In this document: piece after piece, positions 1-11,947 of the stretch
How the letters are laid out: each line of letters begins with the position of its first letter
Position numbering within the stretch: position 1 is the first letter of the stretch
Assembly: GCA_026874595.1 (NCBI GenBank)
Contig: CM049309.1
Coordinates: 13,256,576-13,320,575, forward strand
Reading direction: 5' to 3'
Length of the DNA stretch: 64,000 bases
Source: Sipunculus nudus
Lineage: Eukaryota > Annelida > Sipuncula > Golfingiida > Sipunculidae
The notes under the pieces: generated by a model
Database searches by the model: none
Told to the model about the DNA's origin: nothing
The model's input: the letters and a program-made list of their open reading frames with translations, nothing else
Position numbers and translations under genes: made by a program

Positions 1-748
1 ATTCTACACGTCACAGTGCATCTGTAGACCCAAGCCCAAGAAAAGCTGAATCTCAGTTCAAGAGAATGACCATTTTATCACTACTAACCAGCAGCTGACT
101 CTCTCTTATACTACAAGGTTCATGTACAGACTCAAGCCTCACATATAATAAGGCCAATTCAACATACAAATACTGGAAAAATATTTGACACAGCCCAGCC
201 AAGACTTCAAACAAGAATAATTGGCACAGGTAATACAGAAATACAGAAACTAAAAATGCATGCAGTTCTTTTATATCATTATTTTGATAGCTTTGAACAT
301 TATCACTTTACCATATCTTTTCTTCCAGTTTATACATGTCAGCTGTTCTTTACAGGTTCTTTAATTTTCAAATATCACTCTTTCAGCCCATGCTACCAAA
401 GTACACCAAATTCACAGTACTTCAGTTTATAATGACTGCATCTTTTGCGGGGCCCTTACTGACTTGTCAGTTTTCTAGTTCTTTCTAGGTTAGTCAGTCA
501 ACCAGGTGCCTGTAAGTGTTCACTCCCAGATGAAGAGGGTACACCCTTGTAGTGAAGACCTTGGCTAGGGGGCCTGGTAGGTAGAACATTTTGTGTTTCA
601 AACTAATACCTCATAATATAGAAGTTACATCAGTGTGTTCCTGTAGGCATGCAGTCTTTTATATTGAATGGTTTGAAATGGTGCACTATTTTCACTTACA
701 AAACTTGTGTTTGTTGTCTCTCTGATGTTATCTCTTTCTGTCTTTCTG
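1..748. other. Unique AT-rich sequence, nothing recognised
   Basis: No coding frame, RNA gene or repeat was recognised. Short ATG-stop frames are at chance length. Confidence 0.5.
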
Positions 749-750
749 TA

Positions 751-929
751 CAGTGAAACCTGTGTATATAAGACCACCCGTGGGACTGGCCAAAAGTGGC
801 CTTAATTCACAGGTGGTCTTATTAGACAGGTCATTTATAACCAGTGCAAATGCTTTTGGTTCACTCAAGAATCATCTTATTAGACAGGTAGTCTTATTAG
901 ACAGGTGGTCTTATAGACAGGTTCCACTC
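751..929 (+). mobile_element. Short TA-flanked MITE of the 17-bp-repeat family (copy 1)
   Basis: The left end CAGTGAAACCTGTG is preceded by TA (749-750). The right end GGTTCCACTC is followed by TA (930-931) and is the inverse of the left, apart from a few changes. Near the right end the unit GTGGTCTTATTAGACAG recurs at a 17-base step. The interior (CAGTGCAAATGCTTTTGGTTCAC) is shared with the copies near 43.1 and 62.1 kb. TA duplication and CAGTGGAAC-like ends fit the Tc1/mariner-pogo group. The element is far too short to code. Confidence 0.8.
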
Positions 930-931
930 TA

Positions 932-2090
932 TTTACCTTTAGATATCTCTTGTAATGGCATTTTTCGAAAAAGTATGCCCAGGTTTTTGTTTCTTTTTTT
1001 ATTTTGAAGGATTACAAAATATGTTTGTAGCAGAGGAATTTATATCTAAAATCCAGATAATTTATATTTTATTTCACCTTACAGAAATATGACCATACAT
1101 ACAGCTACACCATGCTGTCAGTACCCAGTCCCCCTCTTGAACTCAGCACACGAAACAGTTGCCAGTGTGACAGGATGACAGCTCCTTACATAATCATCAG
1201 TGGGTTTTGCTTGATAGAAATGATATACACAAAAACCTACACTACATGCTCTGACTGAATAAAATGGTGAAGGAAAAAAAAGCTTATTTTGTGTAAAATA
1301 TACCTGAAAAATACGTCAGTTTTTGTGCACCGATCTGTTTAGGCCAGCAATCTTTTTCTTTGACTCTCAGGAACCGCTGAAATAAAAAACTGGATTAACA
1401 AGAATGAATTACATGAGACTTATATGTACGTGTGTATTGAGATATTGAGCAATAAATTGGCTTACTTTTAAGATGGGCTTGCCACAAAGTTCATAAAATG
1501 AGCCTTTTATTTTCATTCTGTCTGCAATAATTCATTGCGTCTGAAGGTTTCTGTGGCTATCTGATAGCCCTGTCCCGTATATCAGCCCACTTCGCTGTTT
1601 TAGCCAGTCAGCAGAGTCCCATATGCTTATCCTGGCTGTTGCTATGGTTTTCTTTTCACAGAACGTGATTTGAAATGATTCCATGAAGCTATGAATCAGT
1701 GGACTTTCAACTCACTAGACTCATGATTGTTTGATACTTAAATTACATTAAAAAATCTTACCCATGTAATCTGTTGATTAAGCAACTGAGTGTAATTGCA
1801 AAATTGCAACTTTAATCATTTATAACCATTTAATGAATTTATTGCTAATCAGAATTTCCAGAAATATACATTATTTATACATATATATTTGTTTATAATA
1901 AATATATACTAAGAGGTTGAAAATTTTAATTGTTACTCAAATATATTATTTTGCAAATTATGTAGTATATTCATTTCATGTTTGATAATTTAGGAGTCAT
2001 TTGATATAACCAATTGTATATATTTTCCTAGTACATGTATGTATATAGTTTTAGATATATATATGTATTTTTAAGACAAAAGCATATGTT

Positions 2091-2094
<4 letters not shown>
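932..2094. other. AT-rich sequence, nothing recognised
   Basis: No gene, structured RNA or clear repeat is seen. AT content rises towards the microsatellite that follows. Confidence 0.45.

Positions 2095-2163
<69 letters not shown>
2095..2163. repeat. (TA)n microsatellite
   Basis: About 34 uninterrupted TA units. Confidence 0.98.
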
Positions 2164-2165
<2 letters not shown>

Positions 2166-3004
2166 CAGGGGCATTTTGTAGGACATAGCTGTGCCTTTTA
2201 TGTAATTTTGTGAAATTTTGGTACAGTCATGGATTATATCATGGAAAAACATATGACGTGTGCCTGTATTTTTTCAGTTCACAAAGTACTGTTAAAGCCT
2301 ATAATGATATCCTGAGTGACAAAACATGTACATACACTCTGCTCAATGGAGTGTGAAGAAGCGTTAAATCAGTTGCCATACTGAATAAAAGTGACAGGTA
2401 GTTTTATCATCAGTACATCAGCAGACGGACAGATGACGTCACACATGAGTGGACGGAGGGCTATGAATTTCAGGTTTGTCCCGAGCTGACTTATGATGAT
2501 ATCAGCGTGTGACAGAGTGTTTAATGTGCTGAATAGGCTGCCGTGGTAACCGCCATTGTCTCTAAAGCACATACAGGTAAACTAAAGAAAAACGATGCGA
2601 GTGTGTAATGGTCATTACAACGAGGTCGTCATGGTGTCTGACTCACACGAGGACATCGGTACACCAATGGTGCTGAGGAGGTCATTGAATATCCAGGGTC
2701 TTTTGTGGTGTCCCCCTGATGACGAGAGAATTGGCACACGTCCAAACAACCATGTTCCCTCATGGATTTTTCTGGCTTTCATGTAAAAAGTCAGAAAGCC
2801 CCTTTTTACTGCCACTGTCAGGTCAATATGTGCAACTTTACAGTCCTCTATCCAGTTAACACCCCCATGGTTTATCTTTCTCTTTTTCTCTCTCTCTTTC
2901 TTTTTCTCTCTCTCATTTCCAATTGATGGAGGGAACAAATACCCCATTAGTTTGTGAACATACACTTTTTGCCCCTGCAAGGACATAAAGTTTGATTAAT
3001 ATTG

Positions 3005-3009
<5 letters not shown>

Positions 3010-3056
<47 letters not shown>
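3010..3056. repeat. (CT)n microsatellite followed by a short (TA)n
   Basis: About 23 CT units run into a short TA/TATC tract to about 3085. A CT-rich low-complexity stretch (about 2875-2915 and 3100-3300) flanks it. Confidence 0.95.
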
Positions 3057-3060
<4 letters not shown>

Positions 3061-3540
3061 ATATATATATATATCTATCTATCTTTCTGTTCATCCATTT
3101 ACTCCTTTATCATGTTTTTCCTGATTTTCTCCCACCCATGACAGCTGTCTCTCTTCTCCGTCTCTATCTTTCTCAAAGCTTCCCTTTGTTCATCATTATC
3201 TATTTCCCTCCTTGTCTCCTCTTGTTCCCTCTCTAGAATATTCTCTATTATCATTCTTCATCTCTTCCTCATATTTAAAATGTCCTTCTCTCTGCTTTAT
3301 ACACTTCTGCTGTGGCTTATTTTAAGGACTGCATCTGTTGCAAATTAATAATATATGCAGATGTGTGTATATGAATAATTGTATATGCATGAAAAATGGC
3401 TTCATTGCATCAGTGTGTACATGTAGGACATGTATGAATTGGCCAAACTTTACATTTGCTACAGTAAGCATGCATGTTGATCTTACAGGCTTTCCCGAAA
3501 AAAAAATTTTGGACTGACAGCATTTTTCCTGGATTAATTC

Positions 3541-4929
3541 AAATTTCATGAAAAATAGAAATATTCATGACAAATACATATGTACGGACTTTTTTTCGCA
3601 ATGCCTGCAGATATTGGCCTGATTTTTGGTGTGTGAGCAGATATAGACCAGTTACAGATCGAGTTCGCGTTTCGTCCTTCGCAGTGCCTTCAGATATTGG
3701 CCTGATTTTTGATGTGTGGACAGATATAGACCAGTTACAGATCGAGTTCGCGTTTCGTCCCGGTTGACCTACTTTTGACCGTTTTACGGCTCCTAAACTT
3801 AGAAATTTTCATGAAAAATAGAAATATTCATGACAGATACACATGTACGGACTTTTTTTCGCAATGCCTGCAGATATTGGCCTGATTTTTGGTGTGTGGG
3901 CAGATATAGACCAGTTACAGATCGAGTTCACATTTCGTCCCGGTTGACCTACTTTTGACTGTTTTACGGCTCCTAAACTTAGAAAATTTCATGAAAAATA
4001 GAAATATTCATGACAGATACACATGTACAGACTTTTTTTCGCAGTGCCTGCAGATATTGGCCTAATTTTTAGTGTGTGGGCAGATATAGACCAGTTACAG
4101 ATCGAGTTTGCGTTTCGTCCCGGTTGACCTACTTTTGACCGTTTTACGGCTCCTGATCATAGAAAATTTCATGAAAAATATATATTTTCATGACAAATAC
4201 ACTTGAACAGACTTTTCTTCACAATACCTGCAGATATTGGCCTGATTTTTGGTGTGTGGGCAGATAATGACCAGTTACAGATCAAGTTCACGTTTTGTCC
4301 CAGTTGACCTATTTTTGACCGTTTGACGGTGCTCTAACATAGAAAATTTCATAAAAAGGTGCACATGTGTGGACTTTTTTTCGCAGATGCGGGCCTGATT
4401 TTTGGTGTGTAGGCAGATAATGACCAGTTACAGATCGAGTTCTTGTTTTGTCTCAGTTGACCTACTTTTGACCGTTTGACTGCTCCTGAACATAGAAAGT
4501 TTCATGAAAAATATAAATTTTCATAACAAATGCATATGTACTGACTTTTTTTCCTCAATGCCTGCAGATACCACCATGATTTTTTTTGTGTGGGCAGATA
4601 ATGACAGTTACAGATCGAGTTTGCGTTTCATCCCCGTTGACCTACTTTTGATTGTTTTACGGCTCCTAAACATAGAAAATTTCATGAAAGACAGAAATTT
4701 TTATGGAAAATGCACATGTATGGACTTTTTTTCACAATGCCTGCATATACTGGCATGATTTTTGGTGTGTTGCTTGATAATGACCCGTTACAGATCGACT
4801 TTGCATTTTGCCCTTGTTGACCTACTTTTGACCATACGACACCTCCCGAACTTAAAAAATTAACAAAATTTTACAAATGTTTCTAATTTGCCCAAGGCGG
4901 GGGCATTCGTGTCGTTCCGACACATCTAG
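3541..4929 (+). mobile_element. Non-autonomous Helitron-like element with a 180-bp tandem array
   Basis: A unit beginning TTTCATGAAAAATAGAAAT and containing GATATTGGCCTGATTTTTGG and TTGACCTACTTTTGACCG recurs with starts near 3541, 3803, 3981, 4161, 4341, 4493, 4673 and 4853. The dominant step is exactly 180 bases. The first unit holds an extra partial duplication of about 80 bases and the fifth is shortened. After the array come a unique tail, the hairpin GTGTCG-TTC-CGACAC (4909-4923) and CTAG (4926-4929) followed by T. A hairpin before CTRR, inserted at A/T, is the classic Helitron 3' end, and tandem cores are common in molluscan Helitron-like non-autonomous elements. The 5' end is not resolved and no Rep/helicase is present. 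Confidence 0.75.
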
Positions 4930-5425
4930 TTTAGATACGATTTGCTTTTCCTTTAAACTAAAATAGATGCTGAGTCAGCACTTTTACAGAATTATGCAGC
5001 AGATGAGTGATACAGCAGCACAGAAACAGGACAGCACCTCTGTTACACTGGTGTAGCGTTATTTTATAAACCACTGTAAATCTAGACTCCTTACTGAACT
5101 CTATACACCTCAAGGGTGTCATCTCAATTATTGCGAGACTTAGGCAGTTTATGTAAGCAAATATCCCGCTACACCCACAGTTAAGCTTATATAGGATTAT
5201 TGATTTGAGCTGTCTTAATATTGGATATATTTTAGTGGAATCATGAAATAATGCACTGTACTGTTGTCCAGATTTCATGACGCCATCTGCCTTCTTAAAG
5301 TAAAGATCTAATATATGATACAAGAAACAAGATCTGTCAAGTAACAGTGAATAAAATCAAAGCTACTAGGATTATATTGGTTGTAACGAAACACTTACAG
5401 AGCAAGGAGTTAGCATAAGAGGACT
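4930..5425. other. Non-repetitive sequence, nothing recognised
   Basis: The 121-codon minus-strand frame here has no recognisable domain and no codon-usage signal that I can see. Confidence 0.4.
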
Positions 5426-5800
5426 TCAGGGACATAACAGGAGACATAATTTAAGAGGTGAAGTGAAAGACATAGAAGATGAGAGATTTAAACATGAGAC
5501 ATAATGAAGGGATAACACACAGAAATACAAAGGACTTTCCATGACACATAATGTAACGGACACCACAGGACACACAGAAATGCCAGGGATATGACAGAAG
5601 ACATAATTTAAGGGACACCATGGGAGACACAGAAATACAAGGAACATAACATGAGACATAATGTAAGTTAAATCTGAGAAACAATACAGGAGTAAATAAT
5701 ACAAGGGGCATACCGGGAGATTGTGTATGTTAGAACAGAACAAAAGACATAGTGTACAAGTTGTAACGGGAGACAGAACATAAGGGTATAAGATTCTAAA
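5426..5800. repeat. Degenerate purine-rich minisatellite (period about 55 bp)
   Basis: Motifs such as GAGACATAATGTAA and ACACAGAAATACAAGG recur at about 40-55 base steps (ACATAATG near 5507, 5546, 5601 and 5656). The repetition produces a spurious 167-codon frame on the minus strand. Confidence 0.65.
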
Positions 5801-6559
5801 TGTTGGAGATGCTACAAGGCAAGTTAACTGTAAGTGAAAGTTTCTGGGTGAGGTGAAAAGAACACGTAAGCCCATAGGACAGGATATCATGTGACACAGC
5901 ATATTGGCAGAAGGACTTGTCTGGTACAATGGAAGAAGAGTGGAACTGGTGCAGAATTGTGCTGACCTGTCTCAGTGCTGCAGGACAGACTGTCCTTTCA
6001 TATATAGAACAGACTTAGCTTTAGAAAAATTGTCACAGGCACAGCTAGGCCTCGTTTGTGCCCAGCTCTTGTGTATGCCAGGAAAACGTTCAGTTCAGCA
6101 TGCAACTCACACGCTGCCTGATTGAATTGTAGATTTAACCAATTGGGCCATGTGTTGTTCCCACCTACACATTGTTACTTATACATTATAGTTATTGCAG
6201 GTATTTTGGGAAGGAATGTGATTAGTCAGATGTTATGGCTCTAATGATACTAATTAATATATTAATTAGTAGGACCTACGTGCTGTCCACCTTGCAATCT
6301 TTATTTGTCTCCGTCTGTAGGTAATTATCTCACAAATACTAAATCCTCAGGAAATTTGAAAAAAAAGGATATCTGCTGTACAAGTATGTATCTGTTGCCC
6401 CATGCTTGTTTGATATGATACAATTAGTTATAATGTTAATATTTTGTTCAAATGTTTTAGCACTATATATAATGTATGGTATAATATTTGCTCAAATAAA
6501 ATACATGTTAAACATTCCAGTGCCTGGTACGGTCACTGGGTGTACATGTGACCACATCA

Positions 6560-6665
6560 AGCATATTTTTTTTTTACAGAAGTTTTGCTCAGTTGAGAAA
6601 TCACCATTTTGTGGGGGAGGGGTCAAACCAGGGACCCTTAGCTGAGAACTGTAACATTCTACCCT
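6560..6665 (-). mobile_element. tRNA-derived SINE fragment
   Basis: Read on the minus strand, a tRNA-like B box GGTTTGACCCC (6619-6629) follows TCTCAGCTAAGGGTCCCT. It is decayed, with only the tRNA-related head visible. Confidence 0.45.
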
Positions 6666-6669
6666 CCCT

Positions 6670-8490
6670 ACAGTTCCCTGCCTGATCTTACATACCGGTA
6701 CATCAAGAGTTCATTGATCCACCAGTCAAAACATGTGCACTTATATGGATGTGGACCAGAAGTAAGTGTGAATATGTAAAAACAATGCATTAACAGGGTC
6801 TTTTTAATCCCAAGATCAGTCTTAACTCTTAATTTTGGGAAATTCAAATAGTAATTTTCAGTAGCAGATAGATTTACAAACATGGGTGAAAGTTTAACCT
6901 CCCTGACCTTACCAGAGGAACTCATAAACCTCCTCATTTGATTAGATATAAATTAATTTTTAAATGAGTCTGCCCTCCAGTTAAGTAATTGACTGGTTGT
7001 CAGTAATGTAATAGTAGATAGCGTGCCTTTTGGTGCGTGTTAATCACGTAATGAGTGTTAGTCTGACTAAGTCCTCCCGTCAGTGATATGACATCAGTCT
7101 GTGGGTGCTACTCAGATATTGAATATCATCATACCTTAACTGTTATCGATGACAAATTATTCCAGCGTAAGTCATGTTTGACCCCTGGATGTATCAATGA
7201 GACTTAAACCATCTGTGTGTTGTCAACGATTGTGTCAGGGCTGAGCTGTCATTACGACAACATGAGTCTGCACTCTGGTCAATAGTATAAAAATTGTTCT
7301 TGTAAAAGTGCATAAATGTCTGCTGCATGAATAGATGGCATGGAAATCATGATAATCAATATCAAATCCCTGCCTGATTCTTGAAATTAGAGTCAGTCCC
7401 ACAAGGGGGTACCCATTGAAATAATAATTTGGTAACTATACTCTCAAAATTTAATAATATCAAAACGTTTGGTACTTATTTGAATGAGGGACTAAAGGTT
7501 TTATATGATAAAAAAACTTAATTGCAAGAACAAAAAAAAACTCTGTATACCAATAAAGTACCTCATTTGAGTTCAGTTCTTGGCAAAAGCTGTGCATATT
7601 TCAAGAGGCCAGAGGTCACAAGTCTTGGAATGGACATAATAGACATATTATGCATTATTCATACAAGTGCTCATTTTCATACAATTTTTTCTATTGTTTT
7701 ATGATATGGCACCAGATCCATATTACATTTTCATATAATGAGAATTAGAGGCTTCACTGTGAGTGGTTTATCACTTTATCACCACTTTATACTTTTGATA
7801 TATTTTGATATATCTTGCTTACAATGGTCATACTTTTCTTGTAAAAATCAGCATGTTTGAACTGTTAACGTTTGCCGTAATAGATAAATTGCCTGACAGT
7901 TACTCATTGCAGGTCTGCTAGTGTGACGAGCTGCCATTAGTTAGATGGCTATTAGTCTGGTGTGATTTGTCAGTCTGACTGTCTTAGTCATTATCTCAAT
8001 CAGGATGTGCATGGCCACCAAGGCTACAGACTTTTAATTTAAGATTTAAATAATTTTGGTAAAGATCTACCACGCAACCAGCAAGGTCACTGTCACCTTA
8101 AAATGCTAAGTTGTGAGGTAAAACTTGACATTTTCAGCTTTAATTAAGTTAATCTGTAAGTGACTTCTTTTGTCACTACAGGTGCTTCTGTCTTCTAACA
8201 TGGTTTGATATATTCACATATCTGTCCATTGACCTACATTTGCATTAACAAATGGGTTACTGTGTCCTGCTTTTATGTGAAATTATACATTATACAAGTA
8301 TCTCCTCATCCAGTAAATGTACCAGTTATAAAAATACAGAAACCAAATCTCATAATGATAACTTAAATATTATTTTTTTTAAATAAATGCCTCAGGTCAA
8401 GATCTAAAATTATAAAGATATCCCTTTGACCTCATTATGAAAATAAAATGAAAATGTGTCATGAACTTGCAGTGTCCTCCACAGTTGAAG
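6670..8490. other. AT-rich sequence with a small repeat fragment
   Basis: Only 7555-7630 is recognisable. GGCAAAAGCTGTGCATATTTCAAG followed by AGGTCAC resembles the repeat unit at 27.1-27.5 kb. The rest shows no gene or RNA. Confidence 0.4.
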
Positions 8491-8499
8491 AATATGCCA

Positions 8500-8640
8500 G
8501 CTGCATTGTTGGTGCAGTGGTAAGAGGGATGGCTCAGTAACACATGGTCTATGTTTAGATCCCTGTAGAGGCTACCCCCATAGAACTAAGGCAAAAAAAT
8601 AAAAGGTATGGTTCTCAGGCACTGCATGCATCAATTTTAA
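8500..8640 (+). mobile_element. tRNA-derived SINE with an inverted tail copy nearby
   Basis: The A-box-like TTGGTGCAGTGGTAAGAG is followed by the B-box-like TGTTTAGATCCC (8552-8563) at tRNA spacing. The tail (CTAAGGC, A-rich, GGTTCTCAGGCA; 8586-8621) recurs inverted at 8859-8892. Confidence 0.6.
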
Positions 8641-8899
8641 CTCTCGCATAAAAAAAATTTACTTTGATTTTCATCTTTCAAGAAGATGATACAATTTTTG
8701 TAAGATTGCCTTGTTATATAGTGCTTTTACCTGTTCAGCAAAATATTCTTTAATTTTCTGCTTTTTCCTGATCATATGACATTTTTATCAAAACACACAA
8801 AAACAGGAAAAAAAATAAAATATTGGTAGCCTGCACTGATTTAATTCTGAAAAAAAAATGCCTGAGAACCACATCTTTTTTTATGGCCTAAGTCTTTTT

Positions 8900-11430
8900 T
8901 ATTTTGACCTAGATGTTTTGGCCTTGATAGGGAATGGACTGGGATTGTTCCTCTTGTTAAAACAATGGATGTACCTGGCGAAGTTCGTTGAATCACCAGG
9001 TACCTTGAGTCTGAGGTGTGCTTATTTTCAAGCAGGTCCTGATGCAATTTATCCTCATCCTCGGATGTTCTACAGATGGAGTGCATCAATAACACCTTAG
9101 CTGTTGCTGTACCAGTTCAGAAGAATAACAGCAAGCTGTGTTAATAGAATGTTTTTATTTGAACCACATGATTAGTTGCAGATAAAGTAATTATCTGCCT
9201 CAGTCATGATAGCTCCAAAGCTCCATACCCATGACAACATGTTGTATTGTTATAGGGATCATGCTCTCTTTACTCTATGTCTGACTTCCATTTTTAACTT
9301 GTGGTTTACCTTTGGGTGATAATTATCAGACGGATCCCTTGGTGTATAAATAATTAAAACCTTAGAGTGTATTAGTGCAGGGTTTGATGATATATGAATA
9401 TATCTGGTGTAGAGCTTTTGAAATGATAATAGGATTTATATAGGAAGATACACTTTGATGAAATCGGAAGAAACACTAATGCGACCATGCAGGGTTTATA
9501 GTGTTTAGAATTACCAGTGGCTGAATACTTACACTTTTGTTTTTCATTCTTGAGAATCAAATATCTTTTTGCATCACTCTTCATAGTAATCTCTCTGTTA
9601 TGATAAAGATTAACATCAGATACTGTCTTACATTTATTTAGAATTCAAGCACTTTCATTTTTTATGGTTTCAGGCATTGCAGATATTATTACTTTCTGCT
9701 AATATTACATTTATATATGAATATGCATGTAAATATATATAATAAATAAATATATATATAAATATATATACTAAGAAAGAGGTAGAGATATAAAGTGCGA
9801 GAGAGACATGATGTACAACATATGGAGTTATTCATGAGGTATACTTCTCAGTAAATGATAGGAATTGTTTGCTGGTTATGAGATTAATCTGAGTTGACCT
9901 TGAGATGATATTGAGGATAACCATTCATCACACAAAATGCTGAAGACACCGTATAAACCAGTGTAAGATAAGGCATCATTGTACATAGGGCAAGTGTATC
10001 GCTAGGCTTCACTTGAACTGAGAAGTGAAAAATATCACATCAAGAGAAACAGAAACAGGAAATAGGCCATTTCATTAATGCTAAGGACTAAGGTTATAAC
10101 CAGAGGAGACATGGTTGCCCTCGTGATCCCTCCCATTGATAAAGGTGTATATATGAATAGGGTGTATACATCAGTACAGATGAGGCTAGTACTGATGATG
10201 CTGATAGCAGCTGATTCTGTGTCGTTATACGATATTAATTAGTGGATGCTTTCCCTGGTTGCACATGAAGAGATGTCCAGCTCCGATTACGTCGGAACCC
10301 ACTCAGTAACCATACATACCACAAGGCACCTGGCATAACCGATCCAGTTCTCTTTCAAGGTGAACTGAAATAAGCCTCCGTTCTGGCTCAGATTCAGACT
10401 GGTAACACGTAGGGCGTGGTGAGCTGATTAACATGGACGCCAGGAGGTGAACACCACACACCTCTTACAGTCACTGATGAGCTGACTATCTACTGAAAAT
10501 CCAATTGACCCCTTTGTCTGACAAATGTAACTGCTATTTGCTCTAGTGTGATTTTTGGCCTAATAATGTATTCTCTGTCTGTTATCTGTCTGCTCGATCC
10601 TCTGGTCTGAGTCGGAGCTTTTTTTTTCCAGCTCTCGTTATTACTATTATTAATCAGTCATAGGTGTTTATATAGTATGAATCATTTCATCTTATATTCA
10701 TGATTCTCTTGATATCTCATGCCCGTAATCACATAAACACCTAGAGGTAAGTATGTGTACACAGTGCCTGGTTATATGATGCTTATCTGCATCGGAAGGT
10801 TTTTATATTTGTCATCACTGTTACCTGGAAGTGTAATCCTTAACAGGTGTGTGTGTATGGTAGTCCTGATGCGGCCTACTGGAAGGCCTTATGTTGTTTG
10901 TAATACATTATGCAGCATATCTCCTGATGAAGTGTGATACACTAGAAAGAAAAGTGTAAATTTATTCCCTGAAATGTTTTTTCCCAAAAAAAGTGACATT
11001 TCTGTCTGATGTGGCCTACCTGAAGATAAGCCACAATAGGATGATCAGATACACATAACCAATGACACAGTAGACCATATAATCTCACTGGTCTTAATGA
11101 TTATTGGCACTCCAGATAAGGAACTGGTGGTAGTCTGTTACAAGAGTAACCCATGTATTGGCTTGTGTGTGCATGTGTGTATATGTCTGTATGTGTGAGT
11201 GCTTGCTTCTTAGGTAATACAGTTGTCAAAACCAGTGTCAAAATCGGAACAGGACCTGTTATGTTTAAAGGATAGGTCCATGGCCTGTTGGTGAAGTTTA
11301 AGATATCCATACCATAACAATGTTATGTTATTATTAAGCCTTCTGGATTTCAGGTTTTATTTGGACAGGGTTAGGAATAATCCAGAAGTCATAACCTGTT
11401 GTTAAGACATTAGAACCAATCTCTTGAGGT
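8900..11430. other. AT-rich, mostly unique sequence, nothing recognised as a gene
   Basis: A short TA-rich patch lies at about 9715-9775. The stretch 10250-10500 is less AT-rich and unique-looking, but I see no coding frame or specific motif set there. Confidence 0.4.
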
Positions 11431-11436
11431 TCTATA

Positions 11437-11600
11437 AGATTTCACCATTATGCCATTGAGGCACCAGTGGGGTTGGAACTGGGGAACTTTAAGGTCTGAG
11501 ATAAACGCATTACCATTCAGTTTCCTTTCCCCTGAATGGGACTTGAACCTACTGCCTTGTGATTAAATTTCAGCCAAGCTGTTCAGCCCAACCAGGCCTG
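11437..11600 (-). mobile_element. Two decayed tRNA-like SINE heads on the minus strand
   Basis: B-box-like AGTTCCAACCCC (inverse of 11469-11480) and GGTTCAAGTCCC (inverse of 11538-11549) lie about 70 bases apart, each after a plausible A-box region. They abut a plus-strand SINE. Confidence 0.5.
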
Positions 11601-11800
11601 GACAGCTGAGCTGTAAAACGCTAAGCCTGCTCAGCCGGCAACCTGGGTTCGATCCCAGGTACTACCATGAGAGTGGGTTGTCCATGAGTAGTGGCCCGTC
11701 CAAGGTCCGTAGTTCTCTCCGGGTTCTACGGCTTCCTCCACCTCTCTCACCATAAACTTCAACTCCATCAGTATCTTCTATATCCATCTTTAATAACTTA
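11594..11800 (+). mobile_element. tRNA-derived SINE with a V-like core
   Basis: A tRNA-like head (AGCTGAGCTGTAAAACGCT, B box GGTTCGATCCC at 11646-11656) is followed by a body containing CTCTCCGGGTTCTACGGC and TTCCTCCACC (11713-11741). That body resembles the conserved core of V-SINE-type elements found across animals. The 109-codon frame that starts inside it is a by-product. Confidence 0.65.
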
Positions 11801-11947
11801 CTATAAATGGACTCAATCTTGGAAACTTTATTGTCACCAAGGGAGCCAGTGCAGGCCAGATTTTACAGAGACCTGTGACTTGCTTGAGCGCCAACTTCAC
11901 TTTCAGTCACTGAGTCATTCACGTCCATGTGTGCTTGTCCACATATA

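Noticed and set aside
5426-5929. 167-codon open frame on the minus strand
   Set aside because: It lies in a degenerate tandem repeat; the repetitive Ser/Leu/Cys composition follows from the repeat, and no domain or start context supports a gene.
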